Made by a program: the position numbers and the translations under genes. Shown piece by piece: positions 26,201 through 39,600 of a stretch of 64,000 nucleotides of DNA (positions within the stretch are counted from its first letter, which is position 1; every line of letters begins with the position of its first letter). Source of the stretch: Citrus sinensis (taxonomy: Eukaryota; Streptophyta; Magnoliopsida; Sapindales; Rutaceae); the NCBI RefSeq assembly GCF_022201045.2, contig NC_068559.1:1488001-1552000 (forward strand), written 5' to 3'. The notes beneath the pieces are model-generated. The model was given only the letters and a program-made list of their open reading frames with translations. It searched no databases and was not told the origin of the DNA.

Positions 26201-26480
26201 GTTCATTTTGCACTCATCCAATAATCTATAGCCGCCCTCCTGCTTTGATCTATAACGTGCTGCTACAGCATCAACATGAGGCCTCTCTTAATCAATACTC
26301 AATCATATACTTAAATCAATTACTCTCCTCCCTCAGATATTAATATTAATTAATTAATCAACTAAACCCAACTCATATCTTTAATAATTATTATCATTGG
26401 TATGTAGCTCCTAGCCTTTTTCTTTTCTTTGCTTTTGATCTATAGTACACTCGACTCACACACTCATCACATGTCCTTAA
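23231..26480. other. Intergenic, upstream of the LBD gene
   Basis: No gene supported. Short open frames here (for example 24933-25253) have AT-biased composition and no recognisable domain. A strong palindrome sits at 25355-25393. Confidence 0.45.
25355..25393. repeat. Palindrome with three CATTCACG arms around a G-box
   Basis: CATTCACGTGAATG (25355-25368) is a perfect palindrome containing CACGTG. Its right half also pairs perfectly over 13 bp (CGTGAATGTTTGT) with 25381-25393, with a 7-nt loop. Two alternative hairpins can form. Confidence 0.65.
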
Positions 26481-26484
26481 CTAC

Positions 26485-26492
26485 TATAAATA
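26485..26492 (+). promoter_or_regulatory. TATA box of the LBD gene
   Basis: TATAAATA about 119 bp upstream of the LBD ATG, followed by a pyrimidine-rich leader (TCTCATTTCTCTTC). Good spacing for a plant core promoter. Confidence 0.65.
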
Positions 26493-26610
26493 CACAAACC
26501 CCCTATCTCATTTCTCTTCAAGCCCTTAAAAGCTAGCTCTGTTGTATCTCTATAGCCATCTTCTCCTTCCTAGAAGCACTTTTTTTTTTTTTCTTTTTTC
26601 ACAGAGGAAA

Positions 26611-26775
26611 ATGGGTGGAAATTCTCCATGTGCCTCTTGCAAGTTGCTGCGTCGCCGTTGCGCCAAAGACTGCATCTTTGCTCCTTACTTCCCTCCTGAT
26701 GATCCCCACAAGTTTGCCATTGTTCATAAGGTCTTTGGTGCTAGCAACGTTAGCAAAATGTTGCAGGTCTCTGCG

Positions 26776-26808
<33 letters not shown>

Positions 26809-27483
26809 CATCGGCATAACATGCATACGTACATAGATGCACATGTATATTTATGTATATCTAGTTATGTCTTCGTACGTGTATATATGTATGTATATAG
26901 TTAGATGTGGGTGCTAGCTAGTTAGTGGCAGAATCGTGATTTTCCTTTGGGGGAGACACAACGTATAAATGACAAACCTAAGAGGGCCATATCATAAAAA
27001 CAGTAAATCTGACTATCTGAGGGGAAAGGGTCTCAACATAGTTCAGCCCCTGATACTAGTTGATTTAACAGATAAAATCAGAAAAAAGTTTGTGGGGTTT
27101 GAACCTCGCTTAACCTTGTATGTTTCATGATGATGCAGGAGCTTCCGGTGCATCAAAGGGCAGATGCAGTGAGCAGTTTGGTTTATGAAGCAAACGCCAG
27201 AGTGAGAGACCCAGTATATGGCTGTGTTGGTGCCATATCTTTTTTGCAAAACCAAGTGTCTCAGCTGCAAATGCAACTAGCAGTGGCTGAAGCAGAGATA
27301 TTGTGCATCCAGATGCAGCAAGAACCGATGATGCCAACTCCACAAATAGACCCAGATGACAAGTCGTTTCTTCTCCAAAATAACCTCCCCCATCAATACC
27401 TCAATTTTACTTCATCGAGCAATAATGTAATTCATGACTCCCTCAAGAGAGAGAGCATCTTTGGACATGACATGGTTTCTTAA
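26611..27483 (+). CDS. LOB-domain (LBD/AS2-like) transcription factor, class I
   Basis: Plant-specific DNA-binding transcription factor of the LATERAL ORGAN BOUNDARIES family. Two exons, 26611-26766 and 27139-27483, give 166 aa; the single intron sits after KMLQ, the usual position in this family. The LOB domain covers about residues 6-107: the zinc-binding C block CASCKLLRRRCAKDC, the GAS block (FAIVHKVFGASNVSKML), and the coiled coil (VGAISFLQNQVSQLQMQLA). The tail AEILCIQMQQEP resembles Arabidopsis LBD12/ASL5-type members, but exact orthology is unproven. The start is the first ATG, with AAAATGG context. The intron holds a (CT)n microsatellite. The C-terminal 50 residues are poorly conserved and carry no motif I recognise. 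Confidence 0.95.
26778..26804. repeat. (CT)n microsatellite in the LBD intron
   Basis: CT dinucleotide run just after the splice donor of the LBD gene. Confidence 0.8.
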
Positions 27484-29298
27484 TTAAAATCTGCCCTCTG
27501 TACGTTTTTCAACTTCTTGTTAATTAAATATTATGACTGGTAGTTAATCATTGTGAAAGTAGGTCATTAATTTGACACAGATGAATTTGTCTTAAACAAG
27601 GGTTGAGTAAATAGGGTCAACTTTAGCATGTGCATGTGAGAAGTTAACTAAACTAAAATCTTTTTCAAGTACGTACTTTAACTTGCTTATTAAACAAATT
27701 ATGCTTCTACTTGTAAACTTGTGAGAGTTGGCAGGGCGGGTCGGTGACTTCTTAAAACTATATTAATTGACATAAATTCTTCAAGTTAATTTATTATTAG
27801 TTTATCAAACACCCATCTACTTTTCCTTGATAGCTAATGCTTCCATTTCATAACAGCTATAACTTCAAAGTCATGAAACCTCAATCCTGAAGATGTCCTA
27901 CTAAGCCAACTTCTTGTAATCTTTTATTTTCTCAAACAAGTAAATATAAGAATTCTCCAAGTTACAGAAATAAAGCAGTGTTTGGTTGGCATGTAAGATA
28001 GGGCCGCTATTTGTATATATGCTTTTACATTTTGCAAAGATATAACCATTAATTCCACTTGACAAGGCCAAAATCTATCTCCCTACCACCAATGGAGAAT
28101 GACCAAAACCAAGACTCCAGCATATAAATGAATCTAAGCGTAGATCATTGAATAAATAATGTGGCTTAGGCTGATATGCATAACATAAATTAAATTTTGA
28201 GGTACCAAAGTTTGCAATATATATATAGAGACACACACACACACACACACGTATATATAGGAAACAATAGATATTATTATTATTTTACTGTAAAATAATG
28301 TCGTATTACTTAATTTTTGTAGTAACTCGATTTCGTGTGAACTCCACAAAAGTGAAGAACTAATGCTTAACAATAGCTACATATTTTCCAATTATATATA
28401 TTATCTCTAGACTACTTGCATAAATAAAAAAAAAAATCTCTAGAATACTTGCAAATCAAACTATTGATTATATGCTAATAAAATAGAAGAGAAAAGCATG
28501 AACTTGGCTTACTAATGCGTACGTGCCATCAGCTCACAAGTTCGTCTTCAAGTGTGTTCACGTGGGGCAGTGTGAGCAAGTGCTCAGTTCATGGGAAGTA
28601 GTATATGTGAAATTTTCAATATTATAATTTAATTTCTAAATCCATCTCTGATACAATTATGTGTCGAATCAAAGCAATAGTTTAAAAGAAGATGATATGA
28701 AAAAACAAAAGGGGGCAGGAACTGAGTGAAAGATTCCTCATTTGGCTTTGTTTAATCTTAAAGCATTTTTACAAGTCAAACTTGAAAGTTTTGCAGCAAT
28801 ATCCTTATCAACATACAGCTTTTTGTATAGCCCTTTTGAAGCAATTTGTAGCTGTACGCATGAGCTTATCAAACTCTATGATTATAAATTAGTGATTGAT
28901 AGGCTTTATGGCTAGTTTGATTTGTCAACTTGTGTAACACATTCCACTGAGATCACGTCTTTTATGATTTGATTTTTTATTTTTTTTGTCTTTCTTTGCA
29001 TTGGCTTCTTCTGACTCAACGTGTTTCTCTGGTGTTCATATATATGAGCTGCAATGAACATGCAATAAGTGTTTCATTCTTTCATGCTTCAATCGGACGC
29101 TTAAAATTTGTTCATCAAAAATTTGAAAATTACACGATCGTGCCACGTACTGGTATTATTCTCTAGAATGGTGATAGCGTCCTTGGGTACTAGAACAAAT
29201 AATTTCCTAGCAACAACGGAAAGACAACATTTACCTAGATCTTAAGGTTTATTTTAATGGACAATTAGATTTTTTATTTTCCCTAACAACAAAGATAA
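27484..29298. other. Intergenic between LBD and the duplicated block
   Basis: Holds the LBD 3' UTR and then AT-rich DNA with an (AC)n microsatellite at 28233-28250. No gene seen. Confidence 0.5.
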
Positions 29299-30130
29299 TG
29301 TTCACAGCTTAAATGTCTGTGCAAGTTCACATGATTCTGTTTGATAATATGCACATCAAATACTCGACCATTCTTATGAAAAAGTCAAGGCAGCCGAAAA
29401 GAAGCCATAAGATTTAATTATCTAATAAATAAGACAAAATTCGGGCATAGAACTTCTAAGAAAATTGACCCATTTTGGTTTAGTACATGAATGAACTTCC
29501 CGCCGGCTAGATCAGGATAGAGGTTAAGTGAGAGTCAAATGAAGTTTAAAGAAACAGAATTTAATTAAAAGTCACCATGAAAAGACTAAGGAACGCGCTT
29601 GCCTTTTTTTTTTTAAAAAAAAAAAAAATCAACTTCCATTTTTTTTTCTTTTTCTTTTTATAAATCTCAATGGAGACAAGAAAGATATGGAATCCTCATT
29701 TTCTCTTTTGAGGGCTCGAGGATAATACTTCCAATTCAATCAAATATCTTTCATTCTTTCGATTAATTATCTTATTTCTTGATCACTCTCATTTCATATA
29801 GGTTCCATTTATTTAAGGCCCTGTTCACGGTGTAGCTCTTCCTTTTTATTGTTCTATAGCAGTTAGTTTTGGAACTAAGCGCAGAGTCCAGTGTTCTTGA
29901 TTCTTCAAGCCATGCATGCCTATACCCTCTTTCAATATCTTTGTTTAGTCTATGCGTTGGGGACTCACTGAACTCGAGAAAAATATTACCTAGACAAAAG
30001 ACGATAGTCTCTAGTTTTGACTAACTCAGCTCTGCTCTTTTTCGGTAGAAAAAATGGAGAAGTTTGTTGTGTGGTAAACATATTACTAATGCCAATGTGT
30101 CATCACAGAACAGTTTTAGTGTAAGGAATA

Positions 30131-30390
30131 ATCATACAACAGTTGCCAGATACAAACAACATTATTCTTCTTTTAAGGGGATGATAAAGTGCTAGAATAT
30201 TAAGATTACTTATCTTTGACATCCAGTAGAAGAAATGGAGACTTGTCCATTTCTTGGACAATCATACAACAGTTGCCAGATACAAACAACATTATTCTTC
30301 TTTTAAGGGGATGATAAAGTGCTAGAATATTAAGATTACTTATCTTTGACATCCAGTAGAAGAAATGGAGACTTGTCCAGATTCTGGCTT
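30131..30390. repeat. 130-bp tandem duplication at the ENGase 3' end (copy 1)
   Basis: 30131-30260 and 30261-30390 are near-perfect direct copies. The right unit contains the true last codons of the ENGase (PFLLLDVKDK and stop). The left unit repeats them as a non-coding or readable remnant in the 3' UTR. The same structure is present in copy 2, so it is older than the segmental duplication. Confidence 0.9.
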
Positions 30391-33300
30391 GTCCCCTCAA
30401 CACTGCATACTTGAATAATGAACTTGAGAGCATCAGTGTTTGAAGGAATGATGAGGTCGGAAATGTAAAATGATTCAACTCGTGCCACCCCAAGATACTC
30501 TTGTGTTGACTCTACCCTTCCATCCAGACTTCCGACTGCCTGTTTTGCTGGTTTCCCAAGATAGATATTATACTGGGGGAATACAGAATCATTCCCGTCT
30601 TTTAGTTTCCAGATGATCTTAGCACTTAGTGTTTTAGTACCCTGAGAATCTGAAGCAAATTTAACATATTGTGCCTCAACGAGCCATGAACTAGACAGAG
30701 GGAAGTCCGAGTTCTGTCCACTAGTTTTAATAGAAATATCCCCAAGGATTGCAAAATATTCTGCCGGAGTGTGAACTGATGCATTATCTTGAACATTTGA
30801 TGCGGACTCTAGAGTCCGCCTGCTGTTTTCAGGCTCTGGCCTGTAGCATACAGCACTGATTCCTGTTATTGTGTATCCACCCATTATAATTCTAGCTTCC
30901 CGTGTGGCCCATTCTGTGGTAGTTTCTAGCATTTTAACTTGGCGTGGAACAATCAATTCACTGAATTTGGTTGAAGATTGGTCAATTCTACGGGATGCAA
31001 GAAGTACTGACTTTCTTTCTTTTCTGGCCGAAGAGAACTCGAGAAGGAGGCCAAGTAGAGAAGTTTCTTCTGATTTTACCTGCAATGGTGGTAATTCTCA
31101 CAGTTAGTCTAGATGGAAGTAGAATTACACTGTGGATTATACTAAGGTAATTGGTGGGAAAAAGAAAAAGAAACTCAAAGTTCTTGCATGGATCCTAATG
31201 CCTGCTTGTGTACAGAATGTTCTAAGTTTCTAGTTTCAGAATGCAGGCATTGAATCAATCTCATTTGCACGCATGTTCTCATCAAATGGCCAGGTGAACG
31301 TAAGACATCAACATAAAACTTAAGTCTAGTATTAAAGCTGGTAATAATCATTTGAAATTGTGCTTTTCCTTCTTGATCTATAAAGAAATAGCTTACAGAA
31401 TATGTGATATAAACAGGCAAATTCCCCAACAGAAGCTCTGCCTGAAAAAGCCTTGCAATGAAACTGGCATTCTCTTCAAGAGTTCCTTTAAACGTTACAT
31501 TCCCCCCTCCACTATATGATGCTTCCTTGAAACTATAATTGCAAATAAATGATTAGGTGAGGCAGAGCTTTGATGCACAATATAGATCAATGGGTAAACT
31601 TCAATTAATCCCCTACTTAGAATGACAATCTTTAATCTACCCCCTTTTGCTGTTAAGAAGACAAAAAAATTCCTCAAGAAGCCCTCCATTTACCCTCATT
31701 TTCTGAACGAAAATTGGGGTAAATTGGGGTTTCACACTTTTGAGGGGTAAATTGAAGATGGTTATTTTATTTAGGGATGAATTGAAGTTTACCCTAAACA
31801 AATTAATGAAAAATAGAGATTGTGAACGAGGAATGCACTGTTGAGGTAATGTATGACAGCTTAAGCAACTAACAGCAAATCCCACCAAAACATGGAGATA
31901 CTGATGTATTCTAATTCCATGCTTAGATCTAATTTTACTTTGGATGCTTTGCTCTTGAGTTTTGATGGCAGGAAAAATAGAGCTGTGCAAGAGGTTGAGC
32001 AGACCATTTTTCATCCTTTGGGACAACATACTTTCTTATTCTCATGATAAGACCTATAATCTGATGTATCACAGAAAGATCAAAATATATCAAATCAGAT
32101 TACAGTACTTAATGGCTTAGACAACTTCCCATTACCCACATAAGAAAATGTATATCATGTGGCATACCATCCATGGAAATGGAAACTGTAAATCAGTTGA
32201 GATTTTACAAATATTAGGAGAAATAAACGATCTTTAAAACTTACTCAACAAGGACTTGAATAGTATCTGGATTAGGGTCATCTTTAAACTCAAGCATAGG
32301 CTGCCACAAGTATAGGGGAAAGTTAAAGCGGATAAAGAGTTTGATGGCTAGAGCAACAACAGGTCATGTTTACGTAGAACATTTTCATTTCTGGAGTAGT
32401 ATGACTATTATTATTGTCAATATGACCACAGTTTTAAACTACAAAAAGTAAGAACAAAAGAAACACAGGTCTAATCAGTGCTTACCTGAAAGCCTTGGGA
32501 AGAAATGTTATTCCACGGAGTGTCTAACATTTGCTCCCCCTCAAGAGAAATATGTAAACCATGACCCTGAACAATGTTGTGATGGTCAGTATTCTATGAA
32601 CTGGCATCTTATGAGCAGCAATTGACTGGTGCCCAGCACTAAGGTTTTAAATACAAGAACAGAGTATGAAATTTAACATAGTTGCTACCTGATCAAAATT
32701 TGAGTAGAATGGTAATACTTTGGGGTAATTTTGTAGAATTCCCCATGACTTTTCAACAAGGGACCACCAACTGCAGAAACGAACGTATATGAAAATGAAG
32801 CTTACCAAACCATTGTATAGATATTAGAGGAAACTATCTCAACAATGAAAGTAAGAGTTACACTGCTATAGATGAGCAGCATTGGAAAGATCTTCAAATA
32901 ATTGAAGTAGTAAAACAGAACATAAATCATAGTCCGGGACAGGTCAGGTAAGAGGAACCCAAGTATCATTGAAAGAATTCAGCAAATTTTGAAAATTTGT
33001 GTGGCTTTAACACTAAAAGATATGAAAATCTGTTGCTATGAGGAAAAAGAGGAAAGTTTTGAAGACGAGAATAAGTTCAGAAGTGAATAGTGACATTTTT
33101 CAGCTATTTATGCTCCTAAGAAGAGGGTCCATATGGCGTCCCAGATGAGTGCTGTTCCCACCTTTGTGAAATACAGTAAACAGGGTATACTGATAGTAGC
33201 AAAAATACACAGCAGCTGTGTGTGTATGTGCGCAGAACTTCCACATTCATGGAATTTCACAAAGGATAGGAGGATTACTGATTTTGAGCAGTCTGAAAGT

Positions 33301-35820
33301 CAGGTGGCTGCTTAGTCTCATAGATCCATCCAGGAGCAAATATGGCAGCTGACACATCATCCTTCTTTATCACATCCAGAGCGACATTTGTCTGATTTAC
33401 AAAGAATATAGTTACGAAAGAAAACTTTCCACACTTCAAAAAATTCAAACTACCAGAACTTGTACATAACTCTGTTTTACATAATAATATCTGGCATCAT
33501 GATGTGAATATACTTTAAAACATGTCTAGTAAGTAAAGACTCAAAAGTACATATTACATGGGAGTTGAAGATAATTTCGCAACCAATAAATGAAATACGT
33601 CGAAGTATGCTACTTCAACAAGAAAAACAATCAAACAGGTAATCTTAATTTGGTTTGACAGAAAGATGAGCTAATTTATCTTGCTTACCGAACTAGTATG
33701 TCACCACAAGTGGGTAGAAGAGACTTTTGAAAAAAAAAAAAAAAAAAAATTCATAGAAGCGACTTAGAAGATGGAAAAATTCAAACTTCTCCTAATAGGG
33801 TCCACATTGAATGAAATCAATTGGAAGATTAGATATAATATAATATAGAATTAAAACGTAGACTGTAAGAAACTTTTAAGATGAAGATTCACAAATCTCA
33901 TAAAGTTAACAGGTCACATACATTCCATTTTCCACCTCCAAAAGTGTTCCTTCCAAATACATCTATTCCCATGTAGACATCAAACTTCCTATCACCTGCA
34001 ACAGCTGCTGAAAGCTTTGGATAGTCTTCCTACGAGGCAACCAAGAATTATTGAATACAAGAATCCACCATTAAGTTCCATACAAGGGGCAAAGATAAGG
34101 GCTTACCTTCCATGTATAGTTTACAAATATGCCGTCACATATATCAAAGAAAGGTTTATTTTTTTCATTCAGTTGGTCTTGCCAGTCAAGTTTCCCATCA
34201 ATTGTAACACTGTCATACCTGCAAAAACAATATTAATCGATAAAATATAAATTCAAGACAAATTACTACAGCACAAAATTCAAGAGAACGTAGCATATCC
34301 TAATGGTCACACTCACCAGATAGCCAAAGATCCAGGCACTGAGGAGTGCATAGTTTGAGTTAAATGGCTGACAAATTCTTTCAAGTTAGGGATTTGATCT
34401 ACATCCAGTTCAACCTCCATATTAATCTGCAAGTAACAGTTCCCATATCAACAACTGAAAGGGAGTGCACAGACGACACTCTATGTAGCACATAAAACTG
34501 AAAAAAGCTAGAAGAAAATCAAAAAGTCAGAGATTTAATAAAACCTATACCAGCCACCCATCAAAGCCCAAAGCAACCGCAAGCTATGCCAAGCGCTCAG
34601 CATAAGTATGAGCAGACTCCTTTGTAGATAGCAATTCAGTGGCAATAACTTTTCCTTCATCCCCTTCTGTGATGAAAGTCCCTAAAACCTATTATTCCAT
34701 GAGCACAAGAGAAATATCATCATATACAATTAAAATTCCTCAAGTCATTCACTTATCACTCTCATGGATTGAGAATAAAGTACACCATCAATATTCAAAA
34801 TGTCAAGCTACCAAAGGAATAAAAAATAAAAGGCAAATCATGGTCTATAATAATAATTAAAAAAAAAAACTCCCAATTGGATAGCCTTGCACCACCATGT
34901 CGTAATCATATCATGGATACCATCTAGACATTGTGAGCTTACACTGCACCAACTGTAAAGCATAGTACTTGCCCTCGGAAAAAATTTCTGCTCAGTCTCT
35001 ATAATTATTGTTATAACAGCTATGGTCATTTCCCATAATTGATCAATCTTTCATTCAAGAATTTAACCCCCCACCCCCTACTCACACACAAACTCACAGA
35101 AAAAAAGGAAAATCGTCTTGATGAGTACATTGTCGTTGAACATATTATATTAAAAGATCATTAATAAAGTTGAATAAAGAAAAAGCAAACACTACAAAGA
35201 GTAAAAGCTTATATGAGGTTTTTATCCACAATCAATCATTTCCTCCCTTAAACTCCATACACTACAAACAGTGAAAGCAAACACAAAATTAAAACCAAGA
35301 AGCAAAGAAAACAAAAGCAAAACATAAAAGGCATGTCTTTTAATTTTCAACTAACTAAGCACTTATTGTTCAAGAACGAAATATAAATTAAAAAAAAAAG
35401 AAAAAGAAAAAGAAATTGCACTACCTTAACGCCATGTCTGTGAGCAGTGTTAGTCCAACAAGGAGGAGGCAAAGTGACCAAACTATGAGAAAAATAAACA
35501 AAAACATCCATCAAATGCCAATGCCAAATAGCGTAGGCGTCGGCATTGGTCCCACCTTGGACCCACTTATCATCCACGTAGCCACCTTGCATGTCATGGC
35601 AAACCAAAATCCTCGGCCTGGCAGGTAGAGTTGGAGACGCACCGTTCAGAGGATGAAGAGGAACAGTCGACTTATTAAAAGGGTAGTGAAAGGAGTCAAA
35701 GTAAGCGCGAGAGTGAAGATCTTGGAGGGTTTTAATGGGGTAAGAGATGGGAATCGACGGCTGCAATGGGTCGAACGGAGGAGGATCGACGGCTGAGGAG
35801 TCGTCGTTGGAATTGGACAT
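30336..35820 (-). pseudogene. ENGase (copy 1): Cytosolic endo-beta-N-acetylglucosaminidase (GH85), copy 1, broken by one nonsense codon
   Basis: GH85 enzyme family that cuts the GlcNAc-GlcNAc core of free N-glycans in the cytosol. Eleven exons keep frame throughout: 35820-35425, 34688-34551, 34426-34317, 34218-34107, 34029-33922, 33391-33279, 32770-32689, 32566-32486, 32300-32245, 31532-31397 and 31079-30336; 691 codons if read through. Family landmarks are PRILVCHDMQGGYVDDKWVQG, TLPPPCWTNTAHRHGVK, GFDGWL-INME (Asn180/Glu182 catalytic pair), FVNYTWK and YMGIDVFGRNTFGGG. Codon 167 in exon 2 is TAG (34584-34586) where copy 2 has GAG. This truncates the protein before the catalytic pair. All splice sites look normal. 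Exon 2 is 138 bp and phase 0, so skipping it would keep frame but delete part of the barrel. A longer N-terminus from 36006 is also open. Confidence 0.88.
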
Positions 35821-36006
35821 GGTGATGAAGAGAACGAGGGAGTGGAGAGTTTTTTTAAGTGAGAGGAGGGAGTTGCGGAGAGTTTTTAGAGTTTGACGAT
35901 TGATGTAAGTCCGAAGAAGATGATGAAGTATTATTATTATTAAGATACATGGGACGACGACGAAGACGAAGACGAAGGTCAAGTCTTGACAGTGAGTTTG
36001 GAACAT

Positions 36007-36675
36007 GGCAGGAAGCTTCGCTTTTGCTGTGCCTTTAAATGCTTTTGTTGACTTCGTTCTTGGTCTTCGTCATCGCTTACAGTCAGTCAGTCAGTCAGTC
36101 GACTGTACATCAACAACTATTCTACAAGTGCTGGTGAATATAACATTGAAGCTTGAGACTACTCAGACACCTTCACCATTATAGAAGCATATTTCTTTCA
36201 TCCATCTCTCTGTTACTATTCAGTTCCGTAAATTTTACCAACAATCACAAGGAAGAGCAAGTAAGCTAAGATATTTCTGGAAATTCGGATCCAATCAATT
36301 TCATTTGTACCGGTGTTTATCACATGCTTTAAAGTCATGGTTACTTCATAGCGAATGGCATAATTTATTCAACTGAATATAACAAGATCAAATACAGAAT
36401 TACTGATTATTAAGAAATGCACAGGGAACTCCAGTGAGAGACAGTTCTTCTAATCTACAAAATTATTTAAATATTTTTGTATTAAGTGCCAATGGGGCAA
36501 GAAATTTCCCTGAGGTGTGACAGAACACCAATAATGCATATCATTAGAGGAGGGCAAAACAAGCTTTACATGGGTTGGGGCACAACCAGACGGCAGGTTA
36601 AGATTTCTTCTCATTGAGGGCTGACAACACCCAATCAACATCAAAACTTGCAGAATCATGACCTGCATGATGCAC
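36007..36675. other. Spacer between helicase and ENGase genes (copy 1)
   Basis: About 670 bp holding the helicase 3' UTR and the ENGase promoter. It has a short CAGT repeat run at about 36081-36100. No gene seen. Confidence 0.5.
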
Positions 36676-39600
36676 TTATAGCAACTCTTCTGTCCCCGTC
36701 ATCTTTGCAAATTCACTTTCATCTATACTACCCTTTTTTAGCTTTTTTAATAGGCGGTAATCCCGGGCCAGCTCATCTTCGTCTTCGATTGCCTGGGTAG
36801 CACGTCTCTGTTTTGCTGTTTTCTTCCTCATCACAGTAGTTGCAGCATCTGAGGCCTTGTTTGGTTTCTGTCGTTTTGGTTCTTTCTGCTGTGCCTCTTT
36901 CTTTGCTTGCAAATTCTTCTTCCTTTGTTTCTCACGTGATTTATCCCTGATTTAATATAGTTATCAGCTATGGTCACAGGCGTACACAGATCTTAAAAAT
37001 AAAAAAATAAAAATTAATTCCATCAATGCTGCATATGTGAAAAAGCATAAATGATAAGAGGAATGTGATGTTGGATGATTCTTATACAAAAATCATAAGG
37101 TTTCCCATCATTTTCCTTTCAATACTGAAAAAAGAGGCAAAAGAAATTCAGCTAATTTTGCTGCAAGTTTGCCTTGGAAACCAAAAAGGTTTTGAACAAT
37201 GGTCTGTCTGAACTTGGTTGAAAAAATAAATTTATCTTTTAAAAATATTGAAAGAAGTCAATATCTTGCTAAATGAAAAAGAAGAAGACTGGTTGTGAAG
37301 TGAAAGCATTTAAGAAATTCACAAATCGAATATGGGGTTTCTTCCTCTATGATGACTTCCATGTCAATTGTCAATGCAAATTATTAGGCTCTTTGATTCT
37401 ATTTAATCAACAAATTTTGATAACACATTGTTAGTTCTTACTTGTACTTGATGTCCTCCAACTTGATGTCTTTAACTGGGACGAAACCCTTGGTGGAAAG
37501 AGAATGGATCTTTACCTCAGACATTGAAGGAAGTTGTAGTAAGCCATAACCCATAGCCAATTTCCCGACCTCAAGTTCTTTCCACCTATATAATATGATG
37601 GATAAAAAACATTATAACGAAACAATAAAAAATGCAGAGAGAAATTATGGATAGAAGGCAGTAGTGACCTGAAGATATACGAGCAGTGATGCTCTTTATA
37701 TGCACGTATATAAGAAACAAATGCTCTGAGACCTTTCTCCATGACATCACGGTCTTTTTTTGCTGCAGATCGAATCTGAAACAAGTTTTGATACTATGTT
37801 GGATCAACCATTTTCTTCTCACTACACACCGGAATATATAGAACAAATTTCCAAAACCAAAAACAATGGAAGAGAATAAGATAGAAATCATGATCACCTC
37901 AGGAACTACATCAGAAGCATCATCAGAGCATTTCCTCTCTTGAAGAGGAACCCTTCTTATCCGCAGGAATTCTACATAAGCTTCCTCCTGAACAAGTATA
38001 ATTAAATTAATTTCCCTAGAAATTTTTCTTTAACAAGAATAGTACATGATAAGGGAGTCAGTATGCGGGTGAAAGACACCTTGGGTGATAGGAAAACAAT
38101 GGAGCGCCCTTGTCTACCCAACCTAGCAGTTCGACCAACTCTGTGAACGAAAACATTTGGATCTTGAGGGGGATCATACTGCAAGATAACAAACACATTA
38201 ACCACCACACATAAAGTAACACGGATAATGACTGGTCTACTTTTCTGCAATTTACAAAGTCACCTGCACTATACAATCAACACCAGGAATGTCAAGTCCA
38301 CGTGCAGCAACATCCGTACATAGAAGAATGCCACTTGAAAGAGATGTAAATGAAGCTAATGCTTTCTCCCTAGCAGTCTATTTGTAATCAAAATCAATCA
38401 AAATGAGTAATAATATACACCAGCCGACTTCTGAAATTGTAATATAAGATTCTGAGGATATTTCAATAACTAACATCCTACCTGCTTCATCTTTCCATGA
38501 AGAGGAATCAACGAGAGACTCTTCAAAACAGCCAGACGTGGAAGAACAACTCCCCAGTAGTCAACACAAGCACAAGTCATGAAATATCTGAAGACATACA
38601 TTAATCCTATTATGAAATTATGATTAATCATAGGCCATTAACTACAAAAAGATAGCATCATCCATCCTCTGAGAAATTTCCATGCTGAACTTACATTATA
38701 ATCTTTTTAGACTTGTTCTTTATAAGCAGATCAACAAGTTGTGATGGTTTCTCATCTGGTTCACATTCCAAATACTGCAGAATCAGAGGAGAAATTAATT
38801 CAGAATAAATGCAGAACTTACAAAGACTATTAGTGTTCAAATCATAACAAAGGGTTACTATTTTTGTCAAATTAGGGGGGGGAAATCCAATTAGTCTGAA
38901 ATGACATCAAACATGAATATTTAGCACAACCCAGAGTTTGCTTTATGGCTTTGAAGAAGAGGATAAAAAATTAATTCAAGTGACTTCCAGATTCAATAAA
39001 TGTCTTCCAGGATCTAATATGTCAAATTAAAATTCCAAAAATCATTATTTGAGTTTATTTGGCTTCAATTCTGTTTAACCACATGCAACGTAAATTGCAA
39101 CCAAAATATATTCACACACAACACCTCAAGATGAAGGCCTAAAGGTGTTTTCGAAGAGGCTAGTTGCTGCGATGATGCCGATACATGATGTGATTTTGAT
39201 TCTGCTCGCACTTCAACCCTCACAGGATTCCTCAGCCCTGCTTTGGATAGCTCTTCAACTGCCTCAGTTTGAGTAGCTGAAAAAAGGCCAGTTCTACGAA
39301 GTTTAGGCAGGCGAGATATGATGTAACTGATCTGTTTCTGGAATCCCATATCCAAGAGCCTGTCAGCCTCATCTAGAACCAAAATCTGCACAACCAGCAA
39401 GATGAAGCTGTAAGGTCACCAAAGTACAGGATCCAAGTATTATCTTTGTGAAAAATTGTTCAAAAATTACATTCTAAATTAGTGTAATCTTCAGTCATAA
39501 TCATTAAACATCTGTCAATTGTCTAGTTAAGTCTTCATTAAACAAATCCAGAGGCTACTGATCCTTGCACTCATTGTGCATTGTCAACTGACAAACTATA

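Noticed and set aside
33133..33315. Small plus-strand frame conserved in both blocks (also 54406-54588)
   Set aside because: Lies over ENGase exon 6 and its intron on the opposite strand; conservation follows from the recent duplication.
34584..34586. Stop-codon readthrough as an explanation for the ENGase copy 1 TAG
   Set aside because: The context (TAG CTT) does not match known strong readthrough signals such as TAG CAR YYA; a nonsense mutation is simpler.
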